Shown: positions 21,345-32,768, counted from the first letter of the stretch. The stretch: DNA of 64,000 nucleotides from Oscarella lobularis (GCF_947507565.1 NC_089181.1:1296536-1360535), one strand, 5' to 3'. Numbers and translations are program-made. The notes: generated from the sequence alone by a model not told the origin.

Positions 21345-21530
21345 TTTATATTATAATATAAGTTATATGTATTTACTCACATATATACACATACGTATGT
21401 GTATATAACTATACACATATGTTTATGTGTATATAACTAACATGCTATATAATATTGTATAATATTACCCATGGTATATTAACATAATATAGAAATCTAA
21501 TATTTCCCTTATCTAGCTATCTATGAATAT
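21345..21530. repeat. AT-rich (ATATAC)-type low complexity
   Basis: Irregular ACATATGTGTATATA repeats between the two convergent Harbinger genes; palindromic and probably the shared 3' untranslated or intergenic zone. Confidence 0.7.
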
Positions 21531-21564
21531 TTTAATGGTGGTGAGAGTTTTGGGACAGCAGAGG

Positions 21565-22332
21565 CTAACTTTCCTGCTGCCTCTGCTGCTGACCTTCCAT
21601 CATGATCTGCATCAATCGCAGTTGAAACTCTCTCTCTTCGCTCCTTCTCCTCTCTTCATACGCTCTCTCTTCGCGCGCCTTCTCTTTCTCGTACGCCCTT
21701 CTTTTCTCTTCTTGCTCCTCCTCAGCTCTCATCATTCCCTCCCACATGTCCTTCATCGTCTCCCTAAATACTCCCGCCAGCCTATCTTCCAGATTTCTCT
21801 TCAGCCCTTTTCCCTTTTTTCTTCTGCTGTTTTCCTTTTCCTTTCCTCTAGTACGATCTTCCTCCTCTTCTTCCTCTCTTTCGATCTCTCTCAAACATGC
21901 ATCTTCCTCGACTTCTCTGTTTTCCTCCTCGACCTCCTCCTCCTCTTCTTCCCCCGTACCCAAACTCTCCACTAGAATAGGTGGACAAGTCGCCGGCCGG
22001 TGGCCAAGAACCTTGTCCAGGTCTTCAAAAAACTTGCACGTCTTTCTCCCTCTTCCTGTTTCGCTATTCTTATCCTTCACCTTTCGATAGTCCCCTTTTA
22101 GCTTCTTCATCTTTATCCTGCACTGGTCTGCCGTCTTCTCATACCCCCTTTCCCTCATCCTTCTCGCAATCCCTTCGTACACTTGCCGATTTCGCTTACA
22201 ACCCTCTAACTGCCCCTGGACCTCTTCTTCTCCCCACACTCGAATTAAAAACTTGACTTCTTCGTCTACGAAAGACATTTCAGTGACGATTAATGCAAGC
22301 TTACCGGTGAAATGAGTGAGTTCCATCTTCAT
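21565..22332 (-). CDS. Harbinger Myb/SANT-like accessory protein
   Basis: Intact 255-codon frame. The N-terminal trihelix/SANT-like domain carries VKFLIRVWGEEEVQGQL, QVYEGIARRMRERGYEKTAD, QCRIKMKKLKGDYRKVKD, then a Glu-rich linker and a long charged coiled coil (AEEEQEEKRRAYEKEKAR) ending QRQQES. In Harbinger elements such a protein imports the transposase and binds the element ends. ATGs at 22332 and 22275 (MSFVDEEVK) are both possible starts; the second is closer to the domain. It is convergent with the transposase and shows no lesion. Confidence 0.85.
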   Translation of the reverse strand: MKMELTHFTGKLALIVTEMSFVDEEVKFLIRVWGEEEVQGQLEGCKRNRQVYEGIARRMRERGYEKTADQCRIKMKKLKGDYRKVKDKNSETGRGRKTCKFFEDLDKVLGHRPATCPPILVESLGTGEEEEEEVEEENREVEEDACLREIEREEEEEEDRTRGKEKENSRRKKGKGLKRNLEDRLAGVFRETMKDMWEGMMRAEEEQEEKRRAYEKEKAREERAYEERRRSEEREFQLRLMQIMMEGQQQRQQES

Positions 22333-22429
22333 TGTGACGTAGGATGTTCTTTGATATTAACAATGAACCAACCGTCGTGAAAACGTCGAGTTTCGATAGA
22401 CAGAAAAGGTAGAAAACTCTATTTTTTAT

Positions 22430-22572
22430 AACCGTACCAACAACCGAACCGTATCTGGTACGGCAGCTCGAGGTGGTACGGTTTGGGTACGGTTCGGTTG
22501 AGTACAGTTCTCGTTCAGAAATAAAAATAACCGTATCGTACCGAAACGGTTCGGTACGGTACGGTTGTTTTG
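22430..22572. repeat. GGTACGGTT-rich Harbinger terminus
   Basis: Repeated GTACGGTT / AACCGTAC motifs in both orientations form a sub-terminal repeat block just inside the element border. Confidence 0.6.
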
Positions 22573-22576
22573 CCTC

Positions 22577-23330
22577 AGTGTGAACGCACTATAACACCGC
22601 GCTCCAAAGCTTGAAGAATTCGTCCTTGTGTTGCTTCCAGCCGCCGAATCGCGCTCACCGTCGGCGGCGTATCTGGATGGGAAGACTTTTCGGCGAATCG
22701 GTCGTCGCTCATCGCCATTGCGAGGGATTCGCCCTCGGGCTTCGTTGTTTGATGTTTCCGCTTCCAAATCATCTCTGCTCGCTCCGCGACGCGAACGGCT
22801 TCGATTAGCGTATTTGGTTCGTCGCGTTCAAATTCTTCTTGAAATTCCGGTCGCAGTTCCTGTTTGTATCGCATGATCACCGTTTCTTCTGGAAGGCCTT
22901 GCGGCTGGGCGTGGCGCAGATGCATCAGCGCTTGTCGGAACTTCGACGTGTACGAAGCGAGCGCGTCCTTTCCCTGTCGTAGTCCCATGAGATTCTGCGT
23001 CCAATGCGTGATGGGATTGTGGGGACCGAAAGTCGTTCGAATAAATTCCTGGAACGAGTCCCAGGTGACGTTCCTTCCGGCAGCTTCTTCGACGGTTGCG
23101 AAGGCGCGATATTCATCTTGTGGACCTCGCCCTCGGAGATGTATCTTCGCATATTAAAGGCGTCGTGCGTCATTCCAAGCTTCGAGCTCCGCCAGAGGCT
23201 CGAATTGGTACAGCCACTTGTCATATTCCTCGCCTTCCTCGCCCCAAAATCGGTCTATTTCGACGGGCAGTCGTCGCGGCGGTGGAGGGGCGTTCGCGGG
23301 AGCCTGCGCTTGTCGTCGTCGGTTCGCCAT
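22577..23330 (-). pseudogene. Ty3/gypsy Gag, one stop and truncated
   Basis: Starts MANRRRQAQAPANAPPPPRR at 23330, then WLYQFEPLAELEAWNDARRL, an in-frame TAA at about 23150, VTWDSFQEFIRTTFGP, MGLRQGKDALASYTSKFRQA, EETVIMRYKQELRPEFQEEF and a coiled tail. This matches the retrotransposon Gag fold (capsid-like segment). The frame ends where the Harbinger terminus begins, so the downstream pol was separated by that insertion. Particle assembly protein of the element to which the neighbouring LTR and PBS belong. Confidence 0.8.
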
Positions 23331-23846
23331 ATTGGTCTTGTGTAGTCGGTTCAGCAGATGATGCGTAAGTGAGAGCGTCGAGTTCGTGGGAAAATGTGTA
23401 ATGGTCCGACGGGGAGGGGCCAAACCGTCTCCGAAGTCGAAGTCGATCGATCGGGCGAGACGGGAGCCGAAACTCGAACAGAGTCCCGCGAGCAAGAGAA
23501 TAAGTATTCGGAACAATCGGATCGCGTCGTAACGAGCCACTCGGCAGGAGCAAGAAATTCGCAAGATGGTCGTCGTGAGGGTGGAGCCTCAGCTCGATCA
23601 CCGACCTCACGGATCAAAAATCAGCTCACCGGGGCGCGTACAATCGGGTCGGGGCAGTCGGGTCGCGGCAAACGTAGACACTTGGTCGGCTCGCGACAAA
23701 CACGGGACTGCTCGACACGAGGGGGCGTAAACGCGTGACACGAAACCTCGTTGACGTCGATGTAGGCGCAGTCGGCGTCGGCTTGCAAGCTCCGACGCGT
23801 CAGGGTGGCGGTAGTCGCTATCGAAATTCACCCTTTGCGGCCCTTA

Positions 23847-23862
23847 CCCGGATTCTCCACCA
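23847..23862 (-). promoter_or_regulatory. Primer-binding site of gypsy element
   Basis: On the minus strand TGGTGGAGAATCCGGG immediately follows the proposed LTR end. A PBS begins TGG because it pairs with the CCA end of a tRNA. Confidence 0.6.
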
Positions 23863-23865
23863 ATT

Positions 23866-24717
23866 TGATACGAATGGCGGGTCGATAAAAACGGGCAGAG
23901 GCGATTGGTCTGGAGCGATACGAGAGAGAGAATGGGGAAATCGGTGATAGAGAGATAGTCAGAGAAGCGTATGTCGGTGAGTCTTGCAGGAACCTCTCAT
24001 ATATTGATATCTCCTAGCTACGCCGAAATCCAACAACACCAATCCCCACAACTGCACTAAGCCGTCGGCCCAAAACGGTAGGCGCAACTCGTCTCTATCA
24101 ACTGCCTTTCGCGATTCTCAGGATCTTTAGCTCGTTCGCTTGCTGGGAACGGCGCGATCTCGATCGATCGTCGTAACGACGCGGAGAACGAAGACCGTCG
24201 CAGGCAGGCCAGGGATTTTTGTAGCTCCGATTTTATTTCTACGCGTCTGTGTGTTTGCACAAAAAGACCATGTCGCCAGCAAAACTGCACAGACGTTTCA
24301 ACATTGGGAACTTCCAGTACGAGTTGCGCGTATGTCAAATGAGCTTGACGAGCCTTAAGAGGCGCTTGTGCCATGTCTACGTTTTGAAATGCTGGCGCAT
24401 GTGAAACAAGACACGTGTGCTTGGCGTAGCGCTATAGGGAAGTTCTTTTAGTAGGCGCCATAGTCATGGGCCGGCCTGCACGTGAAGTAGAGGCAGTATG
24501 GGGCGGTCTTGACTTAAGCGATAGTTATTAAATCTGTTAGCGCACTGGGGGTGGGGGGCGAAGTATCCCAACCGTTGCAGTGACGCGTGTGGCGCTGAAA
24601 TTGGTAGGAGTCGAGTTGTAGAGTCTAGTACTGCACTTGTCTCTCTCTTAGACACGAACTCTCCTGGATTAAAATCAGACCCCGGACTAAACTGACTACT
24701 ACTAACTAACTGCTACA
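23866..24717 (-). repeat. Gypsy LTR (~850 bp) between two internal regions
   Basis: On the minus strand it starts TGTAGCAGTTAG right after a purine run and ends GTATCA right before the primer-binding site. Both TG…CA borders are therefore set by independent signals. No second LTR copy in the window was available for comparison. Confidence 0.5.
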
Positions 24718-24720
24718 ACT

Positions 24721-24738
24721 GCCCCCTTTCCTCGAGAA
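24721..24738 (-). promoter_or_regulatory. Polypurine tract of upstream gypsy copy
   Basis: GAGGAAAGGGGG on the minus strand, a few bases before the LTR start TGTAGCAG. It primes plus-strand synthesis in LTR retrotransposons. Confidence 0.55.
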
Positions 24739-25545
24739 GGTGAGCGTCCTCGGTAACTAGACTGGGGGTCCTCTAAAGGAGCACATACAAACAATGAAGC
24801 ATGCCACGAACCTGTGCGTCGCAGTTAAGCGCCACGCCTTCACTTGGACCAGATTGGGTCTTGAAAACGAACCGGAGCTCTTCCAGCATTAGCGCATCGA
24901 GGGCGCTGTCGGTCAGCTCCATGGAAAGATGTGTTGAAAGTGGATGAGTTAAAAGTAGATGATGAAGAAGAAAAAATCGGATTCTCACCGGCATTGAACG
25001 GACGTGAAGTGGCAGATGATTCCGAGCCACCGGCACTATTGTCCCCTGGCCGTTGGGGGTCTACGCCGTCGCGTGACAAAGTGTGCGCCGAAGGGGACCC
25101 ACTCGTCTGTCGACCCCTGTATCGCTTCTTCCTGAGGTCGCCACAAGCCTTTTACTCCAAAAACAACCACAGCATGTTTCGAAAATCCTTCTGAGTCAAG
25201 TCGAACGTCGCCGTGAAGTCATCGAAGCGGTGAGCTGCTCAAGCAGCGTCAGAATCTTTTTCATACAGTAACCCAGACGCGAAACCTTCGTACCCAGACG
25301 CGAAACCTTAGTACCGAAGTCGCGCGCCGATTTTCGTCCGTAACCGAGGCATTTCTTGACGAGCTTTTACGGAAGGACGAAGTCGTTCACGCTCTTTGTC
25401 TTGTTCACGATGAGACGTGTTGCGTTTACTCGACTCGCGGCCCTCCAGTCTTTTTCGAACGTGCGAGCGAAAGTGGCGAGTGATATATTTTCCCAATAGG
25501 TAACGTAGGAGACCCTAAGCCCATATGAATAGGGAAGGAATGCCT

Positions 25546-27135
25546 TCAACGGAGCGAAACGCTAACGTTTGCTCCCGTCGTGTGGCGCTTCTCCTCAGGA
25601 TCCTTCGCAATACACCCATCGTCATGGGTATGTTGGGCGTCGCAAGCGAGGGCCAAATTCTGTCGAAAATAAACTTTACCCATAGGAGTGTAATATAAGA
25701 CAATACGTTGCACGATAGTGATCAGACGCTGTTGCGGTGAATCCACTCTCGATAACTCGTAATTGACCGGCGACAACTTCTGAATGACTCTGTACGGACC
25801 GGCGAAACGCTCTTGAAACTCCCTTGCTCGACCGGCGCTCAAAACTGGACGGTGTAGGAGTACCAGAGTACTGAGAGCAAACTCAACCGCGTACTAGCGT
25901 CAATCATAGACGGACTTTCGTTTCTCGTCGGCTTCCAGCTGAAACTCTCGGGCAATCTCAAAAGCCTTCTTCAGTTTCCGAGTGACCTGCAGACTGTAGT
26001 CGCCGGCGTTGACAACTGACGAAGTTGCAGATTGGAAAGCCGTAGTTGGGAGTGGAGCGTCGCGTCCGTGGATGAGATAAAATGGCGTGTTGCGGACTGC
26101 ATCTATCGCGCATGTGCGATAAGCAAATGCTATCGCCTCGATATGAAAATCCCAATCAGATTGTTCGTCGTTGACGTAAGTAGTAATCGCTGCCTTCAAA
26201 GTGCGGTTGAATCGTTCCACTTGACCGTTACACTGTGGGTGATATAACGTTGTGAACAGTTTCTTGATACCAAGACGTTCGGAGAGTCGACGAATTAAAC
26301 CTGACGTGAATTGTGCTCCACGATCAGATAAAAGTTCTTTCGGACATCAGTGTCGAAGAATGATTTTCTCGACAAAGACATCGGCTACGGTTATCGCATC
26401 GATCACGGCCACGGCAGCAATCTCGACCCAACGGGTAAATCGGCCCACCATTAAGATCACGTATCGATTCCCTGCGTCGCTAATCGGGAACAGGCCAGCG
26501 ATATCTATACCGACCGTTTGAAATGGCTCGGTAGTGCTGAATAATAGCAATTGTCCCGCTCGTACCGGTTGTAATCGCTTTCGCATTTGACATTTTGGGC
26601 ACGATCGTACAAACTCCTTGACTTCGTAGCTCATTCCTTTCCAGTAATACTGGGACCGCAATTTTTCGTAGGTCTTCTCTCGTCCGAAATGTCCGGAGAT
26701 CGGCAACGCGTGTGCGGCAGTAATTGCATCCAGTCGATCTACGGGTGCAATGTAAGGCACCGAAAGAATTCCGCGAATCTTGACCTTGGTGGCATAGCAC
26801 AATCGACCCGACGCCGCCTCAAGAGAGAGTGTCCCACGATTGCGTAGGAGTTCCAGCACTTCAGGAGGAGCGGTGCGCGGCGTAGACGCCGAAAGATACG
26901 GACCGCGTGTAATTGCGGGTTGAGCATCTGATTGACGCGGAGGTCTTCGACCGATGGAGCGCGGACAGCACGAACGTAAAGTACCGTCGTTCAACGAGAG
27001 AGGGCATCGGCATTCCGGTCCCGGCTTGTGTTTTACACAAAATCCTGGAGCTGCAGAATCCCATGCGCGAGTCGTCTGGAGATTTTAGTCGACGACATGA
27101 ACCACTTCAAGTTGGCGTGATCGGTAATGCTTGAA
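25546..27135 (-). pseudogene. Ty3/gypsy Pol 3' half (RNase H end, integrase)
   Basis: Reads HANLKWFMSSTKISRRLAHG (RNase H end), RNADALSR, then the integrase HHCC finger (ALPISGHFGREKTYEKLRSQ … SCPKCQMRK). The core follows with VGIDIAGLFPISDAGNRYV (Asp), LLSDRGAQFTSG (Asp) and NGQVERFNRTLKAA (Glu), then a C-terminal FQERFAGPYRVIQKLSPVNY. There is a stop in RNase H (near 27040), a TGA at about 26343 just before CPKELLSD, and shifts at about 25900. RT is missing. It belongs to the copy that ends in the LTR at 23866-24717. Confidence 0.85.
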
Positions 27136-27139
27136 ATCT

Positions 27140-28380
27140 ACATGTTTTTCTAGTCGATCTTTGGACTAAAATGTGGCTTAGAATCTTAAGAATTCAGTAT
27201 TTATTTCTCAGGCTGCTTTCACTGTAAGGCTGTCACATTGCTGTCTTCCCGCCTCCTTTTCTTACATTTTTCTCGCCCCCGCATAAGTGGCAGCAAACGC
27301 ACTAAAAGGATATTTCGGCTCTAACCCCAGAGTTGGAGGCTCGAAAGCGAGTTCTATGGTCTTCTTTGTTATTAGTCGCCAATAATACTCGGAGGATTGA
27401 CCAAGTACCCCAATCCCCCCAAACCCAAACCCCTACCCCCAGTATCTCAAGTGCGTTTTAAATAGAGTAATTCTGAAGCACTTCTCGGTCAAAAGTTTCA
27501 TTGATAAAAGCAGTAGCGAGCTAGTGAGGTATTTACGACAAGACTGAGACCCCGTCTGAGACTACTTAGACCCCGTCTGAGACCTACTGAGACCCAGTCT
27601 AAAACATCGAGACCCCGTCTGAGATATACCGAGACCACTATTAAGCGATTCGACATCACTCAGCATGCTGAATCCGTTTGAAACTCCGCGAGGGCAGTAT
27701 ACGGTAAGTATGCCCGGTGAAAGTGTTGGATTCGCCTTCTTCTTTTTGCGCATTAGATGATCGATGCTGGTCAGCTTCATACGTACAAAGTCTAATGTAA
27801 ATGAAAAAGGTATTAGCATTTGGTGCGTTTTAAAGCAGTCTTACGTACCTTCGAATTTGGGGCCAATTTGGAAAAAATTGTTTTCGTTTTGCTGTTTGTA
27901 TTGACGCATGTCTTCAGCGCCAAAATCTTTATGGCTTGTCGGATCAAACATGATTGGATACCAATGTCATGATTTGAGCCCTAAAAAGAGCGCTGCTGAG
28001 TAGGATTTCGATGATTTGACGCAATCTTTTGACTTGAGTTCAGCCCAAGAAACCAACGAAGTTCAGAAAGATTTCAATTACGATGAGAACCAAGAAAATA
28101 TAATCGCTATCTCTAGTGATCAATAAGCTGACAATGATGAAGAGGATCTTCAAGGCTGACGCATTTTAACTAGTGTGTTATTAGGTAGTAAAATGTATTA
28201 TTATAGCAAGAAAGTAATTTTTCCCATGTACGTTCAAAGACTGACAATGTGGCTTAATTAACAATGAAATAATTAGCAACGCTCTAGAAGTTCTTGCAAA
28301 GCAATTTGGCGATAAATGGAAGGGGTTACAGTTTACCAATACCGTAATGGAACTACGTGCCGATTCAACGGAACGGGGGA
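27140..28380. other. No recognised gene
   Basis: AT-rich with short frames only. It contains the small tandem repeat at 27542-27640. Confidence 0.4.
27542..27640 (+). repeat. GAGACCCCGTCTGAGAC tandem repeat
   Basis: Four imperfect copies of about 23-25 bp centred on GAGACCC(C/A)GTCT. Confidence 0.8.
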
Positions 28381-28925
28381 GAAAAACCTGCAGATATTGA
28401 ATGTTGGAAACGTCCATAAGCGAAATCAAGTGACAGCTGCGGTAATATAATGCATGGCAAGCTCACTGCAGAATCAGCTTGATTCGCTCTACAAGACAAA
28501 TTGGAAAAACATACAAATACGCGTAGCGAAAGGACAACAGCAAGACGGTGGAAGCGACTGCGATCCTTTTACGATAGCTTTTCTCACAGATGTCGCATTT
28601 CGAAATGACCCGGAAAAGGTCATATACGACCAAGACGCATTGCGTCTGCACCTTGCAAAATGCCTAGAGAATAGGGTTTTTGAACCTTTTCCTCGACAAG
28701 TCTCGAGCAAAATTCGAAGAGTAAGAGTAAGGGCAACGTCGATCAAATTACCTATTTATTCCATCTGTCGGATGCCTGAAAGATTCTCCAAGCGAATGCT
28801 GGACTGCGACAGGTGTCATGACTGGTTTCATGACACGTGTAGGCTATGAGAAGATAACTATTCCGCGGCAATTCTTCTGCTCGGCATGCCAATCTAGATT
28901 CGCCAGAAAGCTACACATACCGTAG
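28380..28925 (+). pseudogene. Ulp1-type cysteine protease plus PHD finger remnant
   Basis: The protease end is recognisable: LQILNVGNVHKRNQVTAAV, then a stop, then VAKGQQQDGGSDCDPFTIAF, carrying the Gln and the nucleophile Cys of the C48 fold, and DALRLHLAKCLENRVFEPFP. A PHD-like zinc finger follows (CRMPERFSKRMLDCDRCHDW, FHDTC), and after a one-base shift at 28843 PRQFFCSACQSRF completes it. The expected His-Trp reads His-Lys. Similar Ulp1-plus-PHD proteins travel with DNA transposons in invertebrates, so this is probably mobile-element derived rather than a host SUMO protease. Confidence 0.6.
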
Positions 28926-29134
28926 ACGCTGGTTGTTTAGCGCCCACTCTTTGTTAGGCGCCCCTTTCTATTAAGCGTCTGCCGCTTCCTTGGTCGTACC
29001 TATCGGTTGTTAAGCGCTTTCTATGCTTTTAGTAGGTAGGCGTCGGGGAAGCAGACGAGCATCGTCGGGGGAGCAGAAAGTCTCGCTACCATTGCGCAGT
29101 GCCAGTTGTCCTCGTGATCGGTTGAAAGCGTTCG

Positions 29135-29445
29135 ATGTCGACGTCTGAAGCCTCTGCGTCCACAGCCTTGTCTCTAAGCGACTCTGGAAGAAAGAGAAAG
29201 AGTTATACGAGAGAGGCTAAACTGGCTGTAGTGGAGTATTATGAGAAACACGAAGGCAACATGTACAAAACGTGCCAGAGCTTTCCCTCAACAATCGAAC
29301 CGTAAGGCGTTGGGTTCATCTAAAGAGGAGGCTAGAGGAGAGCCGTAAAGGGTAATATTTGCGAAAAGAGCAAATTTCCCGGACGTGGAAGAGCAATTGC
29401 ACCGGGAATACAGGGACTTAAGAAAGAAGGGCCATAAAGTAATAA
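29135..29445 (+). pseudogene. pogo/Tigger-like DNA-binding N-terminus
   Basis: Begins MSTSEASASTALSLSDSG, then RKRKSYTREAKLAVVEYYEK, then after a one-base shift at about 29284 SLNNRTVRRWVHLKRRLEES, and after another shift RANFPDVEEQLHREYRDLRK. This is the psq/CENP-B type pair of helix-turn-helix domains of pogo transposases. No DDE domain follows here; a DDE fragment of this superfamily lies at 63270-63850. Confidence 0.6.
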
Positions 29446-29739
29446 TTCTTTTCATACTGAATTTCTCCAAGCAATTCATCTATAGGTTAAACAGCTAGTT
29501 TAGATACTATGACAAGAAACAGCACTGGAAGTGAAATGGCCTGTGCAGTAGGTAAACAATGCTTAGTGCGTGTGATCTCGCAGGCACGTTTTTTATTTAT
29601 TCAGGCTGTTATTTCTGCCGGCGAGACACTCAAAATGCAAAAGTACAAACTTCTTTTTACAGAAGACTGTAAGCCTCTACATTAGTCTTACCAAATGAGT
29701 ATTTACAGTACGACCACGTTTCCTAGGTCTCAGCCGGCC

Positions 29740-30077
29740 AACGGGAGCTTCTTCTTGAAAGACTACAACAGTGGAGGGCTGCAGAGGTTGCCTTGGCGTC
29801 ATTTCTGGGCTCACAGTGTGTCCTCACCAACAGAACAATCCGCGAAGTCGTGAAAAAGTGTGACATCATCCATGAAGTGCGGGACATCGAGCGGATAGCT
29901 ACAGTTCAGCCCAAGTACATCGAGAGCGTCTTTCAAGTCATTCAGGCTTGCATAGGAGTCTCAGAAGTCCAAAAATCAGCCGGAAGTTGCAGAAAGCCAG
30001 GTAAAAGAGGCAGCTCAGATGACAGTCATACACTAAGCAAGAGAGAATGTCTACAGCAAGTGTCTAATATAGTATGA
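29740..30077 (+). CDS. Unknown ORF
   Basis: Frame containing LLERLQQWRAAEVALASFLG and RTIREVVKKCDIIHEVRDIE, ending TLSKRECLQQVSNIV. Composition is protein-like and vaguely resembles helical HRDC-type domains, but I cannot assign it. It may be a last exon. Confidence 0.3.
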
Positions 30078-30082
30078 CAATT

Positions 30083-32116
30083 CTACAGTTGCTGAGTTTC
30101 CACTTCCTCGTCCAGACACTCTACGAGATCCTTTCTTATGAACTTCGATAGCCACCCATTTTCGATCTTTTCCAGACCTTTTTCCCGAGGATCAACTGTT
30201 GGAGCGAATAACTTTCGATCCTCCTCGACTCCGCACATTCCACTCTCCAAAATGACTTTGGACATGGTCATAATGTCCTCATCTGCCGAAGGTGTTGAAT
30301 GAATCGAGGAATTGAATGCCGATGACGTTTCTGCATTCATCTTCTCCAATGAATCTCTCAGAAATAGCACCGTCTGCGACAATATCTTCGCATGATTTGA
30401 CGAAGCATTACTTGAGGATCCCATTGCATTTTTCAAATGACTAAGATAGAAAAATGAATCTATAGCAAACATTTTATTGTTAATATTTTACAGATTGTAG
30501 TGCTCCATTTGCTGGTCGATTGGTTTGCCTCTGCCTTTGATTCCGCTTGTATTCACCGTTCGGTTGTGAATTGCGATGAAGGCCGTACTCGATGACCAAT
30601 CTGCTTGCAAATTGCACAGAAAATTGGCCGCCTCGGTAGCATAATTTCGTCGACCAGACCCAAGAAATAAGATGAGAGCATATTTCCAGGCTGCGATGAT
30701 TTTTGGCCCATTTTCATCTCTAATGGAATGCCGGAGGTTCAAATAAAAATCCCAAATGGAGAATACGTCGATGGAGAAGATAGAGGTGATCATCCTTCTC
30801 TGGGTCGATGGACGAATCGCATGGGAGTATGGTCTGGATTACTATCTCCTTAGCTTGGTGTCGCAGCCATTGCTAAAAATCTTCAGGTGACGCTTATAGT
30901 TCTTCATCAGTTGACGAAATTTTGAAGTAAGAAATAACTGCGGCTAAAAGGTGGGCCTGGAAAACGTGAAACAGAAATTCGTCTCCGTTGTTGAAAACTT
31001 TGACCCCTTTATCTGCATGCTTCCGGTTGACAACGTTTTTGAGATGGCAGAGCGATCCCTTGTCGCGTTCAGATCCCCAAACTGAATTAAAAATGACGCG
31101 CAAGCACTACCATGCAAAATGGAAATCGCCTGACAGACAGGAAAGGTAAGGAAAGTGTACGTGGAATTTCAAAAGAAAATTTTCTTACAAGGACATTCGC
31201 ATGCCCAACTGAGTTGATGAAAGGGGTTGTCTTCGCATATCTTCACCCTCTTCGCACTTCGAATGCTACTGCAGGTTTTTGATCACCAACGACAAGCTGT
31301 TATGTTTAGATTAAAAATCTAAAACAGAACTATTATATTTCACCTGTGGAGACATGTCCGACTTCTGCATGTCACAACAAAATCTTTCAAGAATGGCGAT
31401 ATTATTGTCGGTTGAGGCTTCGTCGATGTCAAGAATTTCCAAAGCTGCAACCTCTGATTTCATCCATGAGTGATTTTTACCATCGTGTTCTTTTGGTTGA
31501 AAGCCTGACAGGGTCGAAAGTCGAGCAAGAGTAAACTCCATCACATAGTCGATGGCTTCTTCAAAAAGGGATTGATTTTCGACTGACGTGGGCATTAAAT
31601 CCTCGTAAGACAAAGAGATCGAGATTTCTGCATAATATTAAAATTTTTTGATATAACTGGCTTTTTTGTGTATATTACCTGTGGAGTGGCGGACCAATTC
31701 GGTGGGAGATTCCTGATGCGTATTGCTAACCTGGTGGTAAGATTCTGCATGCTTGACTGAGATCCTAGAACGAATAACATTAAAAATGGAACTGTAGAGA
31801 GGTTAGCACTGCTAATAATCACTGGTTCTTTCGTGATGCAAACTTCTGTAGATATTGAGATTGTCGTACACCCACAGAACTGGCTTACTACGAACATCCC
31901 TTAGACGCTCAGGATCTGCTGCTACATCCTCTAGACGTCTCTAGGTTTGAGAGTATGACATGCAAATTCCCATGCGATTCAGATGGGTGATAACCTCTCT
32001 GCTGGTTCCCTTGGACACCAACATGAATGAAGTGAGCAGCTGAATGCCGCTTGCTCTCGTCTCGCGCTGCTTAAGAATGACGGACTCGGTAATAGCTGCT
32101 TTAAGACGAGCTGATG
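30083..32116 (-). pseudogene. DUF6589-domain gene, copy 1
   Basis: Minus-strand pieces in order: TRASGIQLLTSFMLVSKGTS and VITHLNRMGICMSYSQT (about 32080-31941), VLWVYDNLNIYRSLHHERTS (about 31880, after a frame break), MPTSVENQSLFEEAIDYVME (31590), FLFHVFQAHLLAAVISYFKI (30960), YATEAANFLCNLQADW … VNTSGIKGRGKPIDQQMEHY (30660-30490), and a tail to 30083. The YDNLNI block and the late NRTVN…EH(Y/L)N block are typical of DUF6589 proteins, common in fungi, sponges and cnidarians and often mobile. Introns are expected between blocks. Its 5' end is replaced at 32116 by the minisatellite. Confidence 0.65.
31311..32116 (-). repeat. 806-bp segmental duplication, copy 1
   Basis: Nearly identical to 33490-34295 at a constant offset of 2179 bp (few substitutions, for example C/T in the Arg-Leu region). 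Both breakpoints coincide with minisatellite sequence. Confidence 0.85.
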
Positions 32117-32189
32117 ATTTGGGTCCTTTATGAGGCTCTGGAAAGAGAGCGGCACCCTTTTCTTTCGCGATTACCCTAGACAGCTCTAA

Positions 32190-32655
32190 CAAAGAAGGCG
32201 GCGACATCAGATACCGCTTTCGTTTCTAACAAAGAAGGCGGCGACATCAGATGCCGCTTTCGTGTCTAAAAGAGACGGCGACATCATATGCCGCTTTCAT
32301 CTCTGACAAAGAAGGCAGCATCAAATGCCACTTTCGTCTCTAACAAGGAAGGCGACATAAGATGCCGCTCTCGTCTCTAGCAAAGATTGCGGCTTTAGGT
32401 GCCGCTTTCTTTTGAAAGAAAGAAGGCGACATCAGATGCGGCTTTCGTCACTAACAAAAAAGGCGGCGATATCAGATTCCGCTTTCGTCTCTAAAAGAGA
32501 CGTCAACGTCTTATGTCGCTTTCATCTCTGACAAAGAAGGCAGCATCAGATGCCACTTTTGTCTCAAACAAGGAAGGCGACATCAGATGCCGCTCTCGTT
32601 TCTAACAAAGAGAGCGGCATCAAATGCCGCTTTCGTCACTAACAATAAAGGCGGG
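32190..32655 (+). repeat. Hairpin-rich ~40-bp minisatellite, array 1
   Basis: Units of the type AACAAAGAAGGCGGCGACAT followed by CAGATGCCGCTTTCGTCTCT. Many units are internally palindromic (GCGGCAT near ATGCCGC). Related arrays are at 37330-37610, 39360-39640 and 41395-41840. Confidence 0.85.
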
Positions 32656-32768
32656 ATCAGTCGTCGCGAGAGAGCGCGAATCCATAGGATATTTTGAGGC
32701 CGATCGAGTAGAGATAGCGCCACCTTTTCTTCTACGATTTGCCATAAGCACGCGAGCACCCGGCGGTC

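Larger units (their letters stand above)
20226..22577. mobile_element. PIF/Harbinger transposon with two convergent genes
   Basis: A Harbinger transposase (plus strand) and a Myb/SANT-like gene (minus strand) converge, the standard gene pair of this superfamily. The right border appears to be AGTGTGAACGCACTA at about 22573, directly against an interrupted gypsy gag frame. The left border was not found. Confidence 0.7.

Noticed and set aside
21523-21975. Plus-strand Leu/Phe/Ser-rich 150-codon frame
   Set aside because: Antisense of the Glu/Arg-rich coiled coil of the Harbinger accessory protein.
23394-23738. Plus-strand Arg/Ser/Gly-rich frame
   Set aside because: Lies over the gypsy 5' untranslated region upstream of gag on the other strand; no domain.
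32190-32655. CRISPR-like reading of the ~40-bp repeats
   Set aside because: Units are contiguous and imperfect without unique spacers; they are a minisatellite.
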